Source of the DNA: Flavobacteriaceae bacterium
Lineage (GTDB): Bacteria > Bacteroidota > Bacteroidia > Flavobacteriales > Flavobacteriaceae
Length of the DNA: 29,188 bases
Direction: 5' to 3'
Assembly: GCA_029238555.1 (NCBI GenBank)
Contig: JAQWFV010000044.1
Coordinates: 1-29,188 of the forward strand
Positions 7,810 through 15,624 of the stretch are shown piece after piece. The notes below the pieces were generated by a model. The model was not told where the DNA came from and did no database searches. It worked only from the letters and a program-made list of their open reading frames with translations. Positions within the stretch are counted from its first letter, which is position 1. Each line of letters opens with the position of its first letter. The position numbers and the translations under genes were made by a program.

Positions 7810-8517
7810 CTAATTATTGGATTTTATCTCCTCTATAAACAGCTCAAGCTCTTTTCCATATTTTGAAGTAGCTACTTCTGGTGTAAGTTTATTGTATATG
7901 GAATCTAAAAACTTGACGTTAGCATTAGGTGCGTCGTTTAAAGTAACATAAGGAGCTACATAAGAGTCTGAGTTATTTAAAGCAAAATTCAGCACAAATA
8001 AATACCTTCTTAAAGCATTTTTATCTGCTGCTTTTTGAAGTGAATCTAAAACCACTTGGTTATTATCATTTGAAGCTTTTACGGCTTTTTCCATGACCAT
8101 CATGTCTTGGATATTGAACCTAGACATCATTTCGGTGTATTCCATGAAGGTGTCGTTAGTGCTTGTTCCTTTAATGACAGGGTCTGAATCGAATGTATTC
8201 CATTTGGTGTTGATCTCAATGACTCCTGGTTCTCCAAAAAATGTTATTCTATCATTAATGATATTGTTGTCCTTTTTATTTAAGTATAAATAAAATACTT
8301 CAGGGCTTTTAATTTTAGTGTCAAATTTAAAGTTGCCAGAACCATCAATTTCAATGGAATCAATTGTTGCTAAGGTACTATCTGGAATATGCTGCAGGTA
8401 CAAAGTACCTTTCTTTAATCCTTTAACTTGCCCAGTCACAATCATGCTGTCCATAGATGGGGTTTGGTTACAACTGATTAATACAATCGTGAGTAATCCT
8501 AAAATGTAATGTTTCAT
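7810..8517 (-). CDS. DUF4369 domain-containing lipoprotein
   Basis: A probable lipoprotein of 235 residues. I take the ATG at 8517 (MKHYILGLL) and not the upstream ATG at 8538, because it puts a classic lipoprotein signal at the very N-terminus: MKHYILGLLTIVLISC, lipobox LIS-C with C16 as the lipidated residue. Residues about 25-115 match DUF4369 (VTGQVKGLKKGTLYLQHIP, IDGSGNFKF, EPGVIEINTKW), a beta-rich domain often found at the N-terminus of Bacteroidetes thiol-disulfide proteins. No thioredoxin domain follows here; the rest is helical (residues about 125-235). It is the last gene of a minus-strand run with DUF819, HAD and DUF5916, and ends at the strong terminator at 7754-7789. Confidence 0.82.
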   Translation of the reverse strand: MKHYILGLLTIVLISCNQTPSMDSMIVTGQVKGLKKGTLYLQHIPDSTLATIDSIEIDGSGNFKFDTKIKSPEVFYLYLNKKDNNIINDRITFFGEPGVIEINTKWNTFDSDPVIKGTSTNDTFMEYTEMMSRFNIQDMMVMEKAVKASNDNNQVVLDSLQKAADKNALRRYLFVLNFALNNSDSYVAPYVTLNDAPNANVKFLDSIYNKLTPEVATSKYGKELELFIEEIKSNN

Positions 8518-8576
8518 TGGTTTTGAATCGTTTGCCACAAAGATGGCTAAACTCTTTAAGTTATGGAATAAAAATA

Positions 8577-9839
8577 TTAAAAATTAGAAGCAATTTCCAT
8601 TAGATAGGCACAAAATAGCGCTCCAGCAGTTCCAACAACATAACCGCCAACAGCTAGTAAAACACCAACAGAGGTCAATGATGGACTAAATTCAGCTGCA
8701 ACTACAGGTGCAGAAGCTGCACCTCCTACATTTGCCTGGCTCCCCACCGCTAAGAAAAAGAAAGGCGCTTTGATTAGTTTGGCCACTAAAATCAATAGTA
8801 GGGCGTGAATGCTTATCCAGATAAGACCAATCAGAATGAGTCCTGGATTGTCTAAAATTTGATTGAGGTCCATTTTCATTCCTATGGTAGCCACTAGGAT
8901 GTAAATAAAAACACCCCCTATTTTGCTTGCCCCAGCACCCTCATAGTTTTTAGCTTTAGTAAAAGATAAAATAATACCAACAGCAGTTGCAATGACCACC
9001 ATCCAAAAAAATGAAGAACCCAAAAATGACGCAAAACTTCTTTTGTCTGCAACAAATGAAAACTGTTCCGTTAAAAATTCACTGAGGTAATTTCCAGCCA
9101 AGTGAGCCAATCCAACAGAAGAAAATCCAATGAATAACAATACCATATAATCTTTGGTTGATGGAATTCTATTGACTTTTTCTTGGAACTTAGCGACCTT
9201 AATTTTAAGAGATTCGAGGGCTGAGGTGTCTGCCTGAAGCCAACGGTCAATTTTTTCAGTTTTACCCACACCTAATAATAGTATTGCCATCCAGATATTG
9301 GCTACGACAATATCTATTAAAACCATACCGCCATACTTCTCTGGGTTATAGTTAAAGATCTCAAGCATTGCAGCCTGATTGGCCCCACCTCCAATCCAGC
9401 TTCCTGCAATGGTAGCAAGACCTCTCCAAATAGCATCAAAGTCATTTCCGCCAACAGTTTCAGGAGAGAAAAGAGATACCAAAAGAATAGCTATTGGGCC
9501 ACCAATAACTATTCCTAACGTCCCAGTGAAGAACATAATGAGTGCTTTCTTACCCAAGCTAGCAATGGCTTTTAAGTCTATACTCAAAGTCATTAGCACT
9601 AAAGCAGCCGGCAATAGATACCTGCTGGCCATAAAATATAAGTTAGAATGACTGTCAGATATAATTCCTAAACTCACCAAGAATGAGGGGAGTAAATAGC
9701 ACATCAGTACTCCGGGGATAAAGGTGTAAAATCTTTTCCAAAAGCTATTGTTGCTATTAGAGGTTAAAAAGACAAAACCTAGACAAGCAGCTAAAAGTCC
9801 AAATACAATAGTGTCGTTTATTATTAGAGGGTCATTCAT
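8577..9839 (-). CDS. DUF819 family membrane protein
   Basis: A 420-residue integral membrane protein of the DUF819 family (YjcL-like), with about ten to eleven hydrophobic segments. Seen: the N-terminal segment IVFGLLAACLGFVFLTS, the conserved Gly-rich motif IAGSWIGGGANQAAMLEIF in the middle, and a second, symmetric-looking motif near the C-terminus, AVGSQANVGGAASAPVVAAEFSPSL. The paired motifs suggest two inverted halves as in some secondary transporters, but no substrate is established for the family as far as I know. It lies 48 bases after the HAD phosphatase gene and 59 bases before the DUF4369 lipoprotein gene on the same strand, so they are probably cotranscribed. Confidence 0.9.
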   Translation of the reverse strand: MNDPLIINDTIVFGLLAACLGFVFLTSNSNNSFWKRFYTFIPGVLMCYLLPSFLVSLGIISDSHSNLYFMASRYLLPAALVLMTLSIDLKAIASLGKKALIMFFTGTLGIVIGGPIAILLVSLFSPETVGGNDFDAIWRGLATIAGSWIGGGANQAAMLEIFNYNPEKYGGMVLIDIVVANIWMAILLLGVGKTEKIDRWLQADTSALESLKIKVAKFQEKVNRIPSTKDYMVLLFIGFSSVGLAHLAGNYLSEFLTEQFSFVADKRSFASFLGSSFFWMVVIATAVGIILSFTKAKNYEGAGASKIGGVFIYILVATIGMKMDLNQILDNPGLILIGLIWISIHALLLILVAKLIKAPFFFLAVGSQANVGGAASAPVVAAEFSPSLTSVGVLLAVGGYVVGTAGALFCAYLMEIASNF

Positions 9840-9887
9840 TTTAAATAATCTTAAAAAGTGTATTGGTTTGTTTTTAAATCTTGAGGC

Positions 9888-10697
9888 CTACAAATGTTTG
9901 TCTAAAAATGCAGGTAAAAAACTAGCTACACCATCATTAACACATGAGTCAATAGTTTCTTTGGCAATTTCTTTCACGGCCTCTCTAGCGTTTTCTACTG
10001 CCACACCATAACCCACACCAGAAAGCATAGAAATATCATTAAAATTATCTCCAAAGGCAATAATATTTTCTAACCCAATACGGTGGTCTAGTAAAGATTT
10101 AATGCCGCTCAGCTTGTCTATACCTCCTGGGGTAATCTCAATTAGGGTGTCATTGGATCTATACACACCAAGATCAGAAGAAAATTGGGCAACAAGCGTG
10201 TTAAATAACCCGTCTATACTTTCTTTTGCCCCCATGAGCATTAATTTATGCGCTCCTATTTTTTGTGCTTCCCACTTATTAAGCGTGGTTAAATTGGATT
10301 CTATAATTACTTTGGTTTGGGTATTAAACTCCTCTTTGTCTATTCGCTCACTTCTAAAAGGAGCTGTCCATTGATCATGGGAATACAGACCAACAGCAGC
10401 ATTAAATTCATGGCTAATCTCAGTTATTTTAGCCACCAGATCTAACGAAATATAATGACTACTTAAAGTTTTGGTACCCTTCATGACCAGTGCGCCATTA
10501 TAGCATATTATGGGCTGTTCCTCAATGCCTAATTCTTTTTGAATGTAGTGCATGCCACTGGGCATTCTGGCAGAGACCAATACTATTTTAAGGCGTTCCC
10601 TGTATTTTTTAAATACTTCATTGCAATGAGGACTTGTTCTGTTTTTAAGTGCCAGTAAGGTACCGTCAAGATCAGAACAGAGCATTTTTAGTGTCAT
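9888..10697 (-). CDS. Cof-type HAD-superfamily phosphatase
   Basis: A 269-residue cytoplasmic hydrolase of the Cof/YidA type (HAD class IIB). Motif I is CSDLDGTLL, with nucleophile D9 and D11. Motif II is VLVSAR, and motif IV is IAFGDNFNDISML near residue 223. The cap domain of about residues 85-190 sits between them. Family members dephosphorylate sugar phosphates or related small molecules; substrate cannot be read from sequence. The ATG is only one base after the stop of the DUF5916 gene (TAATATG), so it is almost certainly translated from the same mRNA. No residue needed for catalysis is missing. Confidence 0.92.
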   Translation of the reverse strand: MTLKMLCSDLDGTLLALKNRTSPHCNEVFKKYRERLKIVLVSARMPSGMHYIQKELGIEEQPIICYNGALVMKGTKTLSSHYISLDLVAKITEISHEFNAAVGLYSHDQWTAPFRSERIDKEEFNTQTKVIIESNLTTLNKWEAQKIGAHKLMLMGAKESIDGLFNTLVAQFSSDLGVYRSNDTLIEITPGGIDKLSGIKSLLDHRIGLENIIAFGDNFNDISMLSGVGYGVAVENAREAVKEIAKETIDSCVNDGVASFLPAFLDKHL

Positions 10698-10698
10698 A

Positions 10699-12894
10699 TT
10701 ATATATTTAACCAATAAGTGAATTTTAAATTTAAAGATCTGAACTTAGGGGCGAAATCAGAGACAAAATAATTGTCATTATAGACTACAAATAAATCAGA
10801 CAAAGGGGCAAACCTCCATTGTAATCTACTATTTAAGCCTAAATTATCATTTCTATTGCTGTACTGAATTAGTGTAGTCCAAAAAATTGATTTATTGAAT
10901 GTTACAGCTACCCTTGGACTAATGAGCCAAATGTCGGTATCAGTATAAGGCTCAGGCATTCTCAATTGGTTGTATTCGTATTGTAATCCAATAGTGACCT
11001 TAGGCTGAAGTCTTAGGTTTAAGTTTCCTTCAATTTTATTTCTTTGACCATTATAAAATTGTCCAAATCCAGGTTCTATGCTGTAAGAAAAAACTTTTCT
11101 TCGGTCTGATTGGTAGCGCAATTCAAATGAAGTGTAGTGGTAGCCTACGTTTCCAGGCAGCGCAACGGCACCATCTGTATTACTTGGATCAAACCCTTCT
11201 GTGAGAAAGGTATATCTATTAAACATTCTTGCAGACCACTGAGATTGATTTTTAAACCTAGTAGTCCAGGAACTAAACATGGTAAAGTCTGTATTTTGCA
11301 TATCTAGACCAGGCCGCCATATAGCATTGGGGCTCAATCTTAAATTGTGGTTATTCACCTTTCCTTTTTTAGGCCAGAATGAAAATTCTACAAATGGTCT
11401 GGCGGCAATAATATCTTTTCTTCTCACAAAACCCAGATCAGAATTAAATTGCGCTCCAACATAGTTGCCTCTTAACCCGAAATTAAAAAACCTAGAATTA
11501 TAGACAAGCTCCGCTCCACCAGCACCATTTTTATCTTCAATTTCAGGGGTAATTGATTGGTGAAGGAAAAATTTACCCACCCATTTATTGTCTGCACTGG
11601 CTAAGTTATAGTCAATACCAAAAACCCTGTTGTACTTTTCTTGTTGGCTAATAAAGTCATAATCCTTAAAAGTTTCTCGGTTAATAAAGAACAGACCAAT
11701 ATTAGATCTTGAGAATAATTTTTTTTGAAGCGAAAGCATGGTGTTATTATTGCTTGCAATCTCATTTTCTAGATCTTCATCGGTTTGAATACTCAAAAGA
11801 CCCAGACGCCAATCTTCAGATAGTTTTCCACTTAATCTCATTCCACCAATGATTCTATTTTCAATAATTTCACCGTCTTTATTTTTAGCCAATCCTATTC
11901 TTCTTGAAAAAAATGGATTCGAATCTCGCTCATTTCCAAATGTCCCAAATAAATCATTATTGTCTATGAAAAACTGCCTTCTTTCTGGAAGTGATATTTC
12001 AAATCGGGTGAGATTAGTAACCACATTGTCTACTTCTACATTTGAAAAATCAGGATTTAAAGTTAAGTCAAGATTCATTCCGTTGCCAATGGCCAGTTTA
12101 GCGTCACCCCCAATTTTATATTGGGCGTCTGAGTCTGCAATCGTAAAATCTCTCTGAGAAATGCCATTTACGTAAGGAATAAGCGCTAGAGGAGTTCTAG
12201 ATTTACCCAATGGTTTTTCAAAAACCATATCTTCCATAAAAGCTAGATTAAATATGAGTTGGTTTTGAGGAATATTTGAATAGGTGCTGGTTTCATTTTC
12301 TTGCATGTCAAACCTATAGCTGTTAAACCGCCATTTGGTTTCTCCTTCTTTAAATTTCATTGAAGTAAGTGGAATAGCCATTTCAACAGTGTAGTAGCCG
12401 TCGTTGATTTTTGTTTCTCCCCGCCATTTCACATCCCAAGATGTGGTGAAACCATTAAGATCAGAACCTCCATTAGAGATCAAGGCCTCTCTTCTAACCC
12501 CAAGGGGGTTGATGCCGAAAAGGAAGGCATTTGTTCCATCGTTAAAAGTGTCAAATATAAAACTGATATTGTCATTGTTGCCTGCCCTAAAATCCCTTTG
12601 TAAAGAGGGAATGATAAAATCATTTCCGGAGGTATACACTTTAACACCCAAATAGAGGTTTACTTGGTCATAAAGCATTTTAATACTTGTTTTTTGTTTT
12701 GCTAGTATAGAATCTGAAGGGAAATATTGCTGGAAATCAGCAGCTTTAAAAGCTTCTTCCCATATATTTTCAGAAAGATCACCGTCAATTAATATGGGTT
12801 GATCTATAAATTTTACAAAGATTTCTTTTTCTTTATTCTGACCGAAGGCAAATGTGGTTAATGCTAGAAATAAGAACCAAAAGGTTTTATTCAT
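10699..12894 (-). CDS. DUF5916 outer-membrane protein with CBM9-like domain
   Basis: A 731-residue outer-membrane protein. The signal peptide is about residues 1-18 (FLFLALTTFAFGQ). Residues about 25-200 are a CBM9-like beta-sandwich (IDGDLSENIWEEAFKAADF, MLYDQVNLYLGVKVY), and the rest is the DUF5916 region, rich in alternating aromatic strands that end in LNLKFTYWLNI, as expected of a beta-barrel. The family is widespread in Bacteroidetes. Related proteins occur with metallo-dependent amidohydrolases or sugar-active genes, but a role is not established; binding of a carbohydrate or peptide at the surface is plausible. It heads the minus-strand run DUF5916-HAD-DUF819-DUF4369. An exact -7 box (TAAATTTG, 12924-12917) lies 22 bases before the ATG. 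Confidence 0.9.
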   Translation of the reverse strand: MNKTFWFLFLALTTFAFGQNKEKEIFVKFIDQPILIDGDLSENIWEEAFKAADFQQYFPSDSILAKQKTSIKMLYDQVNLYLGVKVYTSGNDFIIPSLQRDFRAGNNDNISFIFDTFNDGTNAFLFGINPLGVRREALISNGGSDLNGFTTSWDVKWRGETKINDGYYTVEMAIPLTSMKFKEGETKWRFNSYRFDMQENETSTYSNIPQNQLIFNLAFMEDMVFEKPLGKSRTPLALIPYVNGISQRDFTIADSDAQYKIGGDAKLAIGNGMNLDLTLNPDFSNVEVDNVVTNLTRFEISLPERRQFFIDNNDLFGTFGNERDSNPFFSRRIGLAKNKDGEIIENRIIGGMRLSGKLSEDWRLGLLSIQTDEDLENEIASNNNTMLSLQKKLFSRSNIGLFFINRETFKDYDFISQQEKYNRVFGIDYNLASADNKWVGKFFLHQSITPEIEDKNGAGGAELVYNSRFFNFGLRGNYVGAQFNSDLGFVRRKDIIAARPFVEFSFWPKKGKVNNHNLRLSPNAIWRPGLDMQNTDFTMFSSWTTRFKNQSQWSARMFNRYTFLTEGFDPSNTDGAVALPGNVGYHYTSFELRYQSDRRKVFSYSIEPGFGQFYNGQRNKIEGNLNLRLQPKVTIGLQYEYNQLRMPEPYTDTDIWLISPRVAVTFNKSIFWTTLIQYSNRNDNLGLNSRLQWRFAPLSDLFVVYNDNYFVSDFAPKFRSLNLKFTYWLNI

Positions 12895-12916
12895 GGGATT
12901 GAGTTTGGTGGTTTTT

Positions 12917-12924
12917 CAAATTTA
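12917..12924 (-). promoter_or_regulatory. Putative -7 box for the DUF5916 operon
   Basis: The minus strand reads TAAATTTG, an exact TAnnTTTG match, 22 bases before the DUF5916 ATG. I see no TTG at a suitable -33 distance, so support is partial. Confidence 0.42.
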
Positions 12925-12965
12925 CGTTATTTAATATTTTTATTTAATGATAATTTCACATTCCC

Positions 12966-12998
12966 TTGCAAAAAATGGCTTAGGTTCTGTTATTTTTA
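12966..12998 (+). promoter_or_regulatory. Putative promoter of the S1/P1 nuclease gene
   Basis: A TTG at 12966-12968 and a near-consensus -7 box, TATTTTTA, at 12991-12998 are 22 bases apart. The ATG follows 16 bases later. The last base of the box departs from the consensus G. Confidence 0.35.
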
Positions 12999-13014
12999 CA
13001 TAAAATATGTTCAC

Positions 13015-13785
13015 ATGAGATTTTTAATTATTTTTTTATTAGCGTCACAATCTATTTTTGCTACTACTGAAGATTGGGGTAAAACAGGTCATAGAACAGT
13101 AGGAGAAATAGCCACTACAGTACTAAGTAAAAAGGTGCTCAAAAAGATTGAGGCACTATTAGACGGTGAATCTTTAGCCCTTGTTTCCAATTATGGAGAT
13201 GACATAAAATCAGATAAAAAGTACAGAAAATACGGTCCATGGCATTATGTGAATTTACCTTTAGACGGAAATTACAGTTTAGAAACAGCCAACCCTAAGG
13301 GAGACATTATTCAAGGCATTCAGGTTTGTATCAATACCATAAAAGATGTGAATGCAAGTAAAGCGGAAAAAGCTTTTCACCTAAAATTATTGGTTCATTT
13401 TATTGGAGATCTTCACCAACCTATGCATATGGGTCGTCCAGGAGACAAAGGAGGTAATGACATAAAATTAAAATGGTTTGGGAAAAGCACCAATTTACAT
13501 AGGGTTTGGGACAGTAATATGATTGATGATTACGGTATGAGTTACTCGGAATTAGCTAAAGAATCTCCAAGGCTTTCCAAGAGAGCGCGTAAAGAAATGA
13601 TGCAAGGGACTCCTTTGGATTGGATGAAGGAGGGACATGAGATTACAAAAAAACTCTATGAAGATTTACCAGAAGACGGAGGGTTGGGGTATGAATATGC
13701 ATATAAATACACCAGTGTCATGAGGAATCAATTACAAAAGGGTGGGCTTAGACTGGCAAAATTATTAGAGGCCTTATTTGGTTAA
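13015..13785 (+). CDS. S1/P1-type zinc nuclease (exported)
   Basis: A 256-residue exported nuclease of the S1/P1 family, which cuts single-stranded nucleic acid and releases 5'-nucleotides using three zinc ions. By comparison with nuclease P1, all nine ligands can be placed: W21, H26, D62, H77, H128, D132, H138, H162 and D166 (segments DWGKTGHRTVGE, GPWHYVNLP, HFIGDLHQPMHMG, LHRVWD). The N-terminus is a signal peptide (FLIIFLLASQSIFA). The likely cut after FA would leave TTED before W21, whereas in P1 this Trp is the mature N-terminus. It probably scavenges nucleotides and phosphate from DNA/RNA outside the cytoplasm. It has a putative promoter at 12966-12998 and stands alone, convergent with the DoxX-like/TIGR03643 pair. 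Confidence 0.94.
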   Translation: MRFLIIFLLASQSIFATTEDWGKTGHRTVGEIATTVLSKKVLKKIEALLDGESLALVSNYGDDIKSDKKYRKYGPWHYVNLPLDGNYSLETANPKGDIIQGIQVCINTIKDVNASKAEKAFHLKLLVHFIGDLHQPMHMGRPGDKGGNDIKLKWFGKSTNLHRVWDSNMIDDYGMSYSELAKESPRLSKRARKEMMQGTPLDWMKEGHEITKKLYEDLPEDGGLGYEYAYKYTSVMRNQLQKGGLRLAKLLEALFG

Positions 13786-13790
13786 ATAAC

Positions 13791-13868
13791 AAAGGACATT
13801 TAAGACCTAGCGTATATAAATTCGCTATATCTTAAAACCTTTCAATTGAGTAAAAACTCAAAGAATTG
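13791..13868. other. Double-hairpin spacer between convergent genes
   Basis: Hairpin 1 (13791-13842) is nested and symmetric: AAAGG, 3 bases, TTTAAG, 3 bases, TAGCG, a 10-base loop, CGCTA, 3 bases, CTTAAA, 1 base, CCTTT, giving 16 pairs. Hairpin 2 (13843-13868) pairs CAATT with AATTG and GAGT with ACTC around AAAA, with a small bulge. Neither is followed by a clear T-tract, so they are not ordinary intrinsic terminators. They may protect or process the 3' ends of the two converging mRNAs. Confidence 0.5.
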
Positions 13869-13890
13869 TACCAGGCGTTTTTCAGGTAAT

Positions 13891-14169
13891 TTATCGTTTG
13901 GAAATTTTATTACCACTAATTTGACGCTGCATATTGCATTTGAATCGGCCAACGGCCTCAGACCTTAGTTTGGCGTGTTTGGTAGCCCTTCCTTGAACCC
14001 TGGCGCGCCACATTCTAAAACTACTCGGTTTCATCTCACTGCGCATTATTTCAATAGTTTCTTGTTCAGAGATGCCAAATTGAAAAGTGATGGCCTCAAA
14101 AGGAGTTCTGTCTTCCCAAGCCATTTCTATAATGCGGTCTAATTCTATTTCTGTAAATTCTTTTTTCAT
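13891..14169 (-). CDS. TIGR03643 family protein
   Basis: A 92-residue protein matching the TIGR03643 family of unknown function. The N-terminal half resembles a small helix-turn-helix-like fold (FTEIELDRIIEMAWEDRTPF, TFQFGISEQETIEIMRSEM). It continues with the family core SSFRMWRARVQGRATKHAKLR and ends in a very basic tail (AVGRFKCNMQRQISGNKISKR). From memory, members often sit beside cryptochrome/photolyase genes; no photolyase is in this window. It follows the DoxX-like gene by 24 bases on the same strand and is probably cotranscribed with it. The basic composition suggests nucleic-acid binding, which is inference. Confidence 0.88.
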   Translation of the reverse strand: MKKEFTEIELDRIIEMAWEDRTPFEAITFQFGISEQETIEIMRSEMKPSSFRMWRARVQGRATKHAKLRSEAVGRFKCNMQRQISGNKISKR

Positions 14170-14193
14170 AGCCTTACAAAGGTATAAAAGAAA

Positions 14194-14550
14194 TTAGATC
14201 CAATAACTATATGACCAGTACATCAGTACAAATTGAAGTGGAATTCTTAAATACAATATGATTTTGGGTATTCCAGCGGCTTCCTTTTCTCCACTTAGCA
14301 TATAAAAGTGTACCCATAAAAATAGTGTTAGCATAAGTATAATACCAATCAAAGCAATATTTCTAGTTTCTTTAAACAATACACCAGCCCCTAGTATTAT
14401 CTCTGCGGCACCACTTAAATAGACCATAAGTAGCGGTTTTGGAATAGCCCTTGGCATAATTCTTAGATATATTTTGGGTTTTACAAAGTGCATAAAACCT
14501 CCAAAGAAATATAGGCTAGACATAAAGTATAGTGACAAAGTTGTTTGCAT
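14194..14550 (-). CDS. DoxX-like small membrane protein
   Basis: A 118-residue membrane protein with four hydrophobic segments: LSLYFMSSLYFFGGFMHFV, LLMVYLSGAAEIILGAGVLF, IALIGIILMLTLFLWVHFYM and IPLQFVLMYWSYSYWI. The GGFMHFVKPKIYLRIMP and LSGAAEIILG motifs place it in the DoxX-like group. Partners and function are unknown. The minus strand reads TACCTTTA (14562-14555) just 4 bases before the ATG, a near-consensus -7 box, so the mRNA may start at or next to the start codon. It precedes the TIGR03643 gene by 24 bases. Confidence 0.88.
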   Translation of the reverse strand: MQTTLSLYFMSSLYFFGGFMHFVKPKIYLRIMPRAIPKPLLMVYLSGAAEIILGAGVLFKETRNIALIGIILMLTLFLWVHFYMLSGEKEAAGIPKIILYLRIPLQFVLMYWSYSYWI

Positions 14551-14591
14551 ATCCTAAAGGTACGTTAAAAGCATTTTGTAGTAAATCTCAA

Positions 14592-14616
14592 TTGAGTGAA
14601 AATTTATGTATTTTTG
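14592..14616 (+). promoter_or_regulatory. Putative promoter of the lone PorP/SprF gene
   Basis: An exact -7 box, TATTTTTG, at 14609-14616 lies 16 bases before the ATG pair at 14633/14636. A TTG at 14592-14594, inside the palindrome CTCAATTGAG (14587-14596), is a candidate -33 but at only 14 bases spacing. If real, it excludes the more upstream in-frame ATG at 14606 as the start. Confidence 0.4.
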
Positions 14617-14635
14617 GCATCAGAATTTATTAATG

Positions 14636-15544
14636 ATGAAATATAGTTTTTTACTCTTATTTAGTTTAGGGTGTTTGGGAAATTCTTATGCCCAGCAACA
14701 GCCTAATTTTTTGTTTTTTGAGCAAAATATGAGCTTGTATAACCCAGCGGCTACAGGTGCTCAAGGTGCTTTTGCTAGTATAGGTTACAGGGCTGCTTGG
14801 TCAGGGATTGAAGACGCGCCAAGGGCCACTTCATTCATTTATAACACTAAGGTTAAAAATAATGCCTCTTGGGGGTTTAGCTACCTTTCAGATCAGGTGT
14901 ATGTAGAAAATCAAGGTGTTGTCTCAGTAGATTACAGCTATAAACTTCAAATTTCAGAAGGAACCAAACTTCATTTGGGTATTAAAGCAGGGGGTATTTT
15001 TAATACCATTGACCTCAATAAATTAAATAGAATTACCCAAGAATCAAATGAATCTTTAGGTAATGTAGATAATTACATGAACCCAGCAATTGGAGTAGGG
15101 GCTTTTTTACAGTCTAAAAAGTTTTTCGCAGGTATTTCTGTGCCTAACTTCTTGAACAGTAAACGCTTTAAAGAGTCTAATGGTATTGCTACTACGGCTA
15201 CCGATAAACCTCATTTTTATGGTACAGCTGGTCTTTCCATTCCTTTAGGGAATTCTATTTTATTAAGGCCAATGATGTTATATAGGGTAGTGAGTGACGC
15301 TCCTAATCAAATTACAGCTTTGGGACAAATTGAATTAAAAGAACAACTTTCCATTGGTGTAGGCGTGAGTAATAATGATTATATCTCTGCCATGTTATTG
15401 TTCAAAGGAATGCAGCGATTGGATTTCGGTTATGGTTACGAAATGGGTCAGAGAACTTCTTCTACTGCCTTAAGAGCCAATACACATGAACTTATTTTAA
15501 GATATAAATTTGGCGCTGTAGCTGAAAAGAATGGGGCAAATTAA
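14636..15544 (+). CDS. PorP/SprF family T9SS membrane protein (unlinked copy)
   Basis: A PorP/SprF-family outer-membrane beta-barrel protein of about 302 residues. I choose ATG 14636 (MKYSFLLLFSLGCLG), which gives a compact signal peptide ending NSYAQ. The in-frame ATG at 14606 would add ten residues and lies upstream of the likely transcription start. After the signal comes the family signature PNFLFFEQNMSLYNPAATG and ASIGYRAAWSGIEDAPRATSFIYN, and the protein ends in a barrel strand (HELILRYKFGAV). It is a clear paralogue of the copy at 4470-5417 but has no type B CTD gene beside it, so its cargo must be encoded elsewhere if it has one. It is followed by a bidirectional terminator shared with htpG. 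Confidence 0.9.
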   Translation: MKYSFLLLFSLGCLGNSYAQQQPNFLFFEQNMSLYNPAATGAQGAFASIGYRAAWSGIEDAPRATSFIYNTKVKNNASWGFSYLSDQVYVENQGVVSVDYSYKLQISEGTKLHLGIKAGGIFNTIDLNKLNRITQESNESLGNVDNYMNPAIGVGAFLQSKKFFAGISVPNFLNSKRFKESNGIATTATDKPHFYGTAGLSIPLGNSILLRPMMLYRVVSDAPNQITALGQIELKEQLSIGVGVSNNDYISAMLLFKGMQRLDFGYGYEMGQRTSSTALRANTHELILRYKFGAVAEKNGAN

Positions 15545-15573
15545 ATAGAAGACTAGCCATTCTAGCTGAACGT

Positions 15574-15606
15574 AAAAAAAACCACCCTTTGGGTGGCTTT
15601 TTTTTT
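15574..15606. terminator. Bidirectional intrinsic terminator between PorP/SprF gene and htpG
   Basis: An A-run, CCACCC, loop TTT, GGGTGG, C, then nine Ts. The six G:C-rich pairs are extended by A:T pairs across a single C bulge. It serves both converging genes. Confidence 0.92.
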
Positions 15607-15624
15607 ACTTCTGATTAATATTGA

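Noticed and set aside
11849..12157. A 102-codon plus-strand frame inside the DUF5916 gene
   Set aside because: Antisense shadow; composition is atypical of proteins and no family is recognised.
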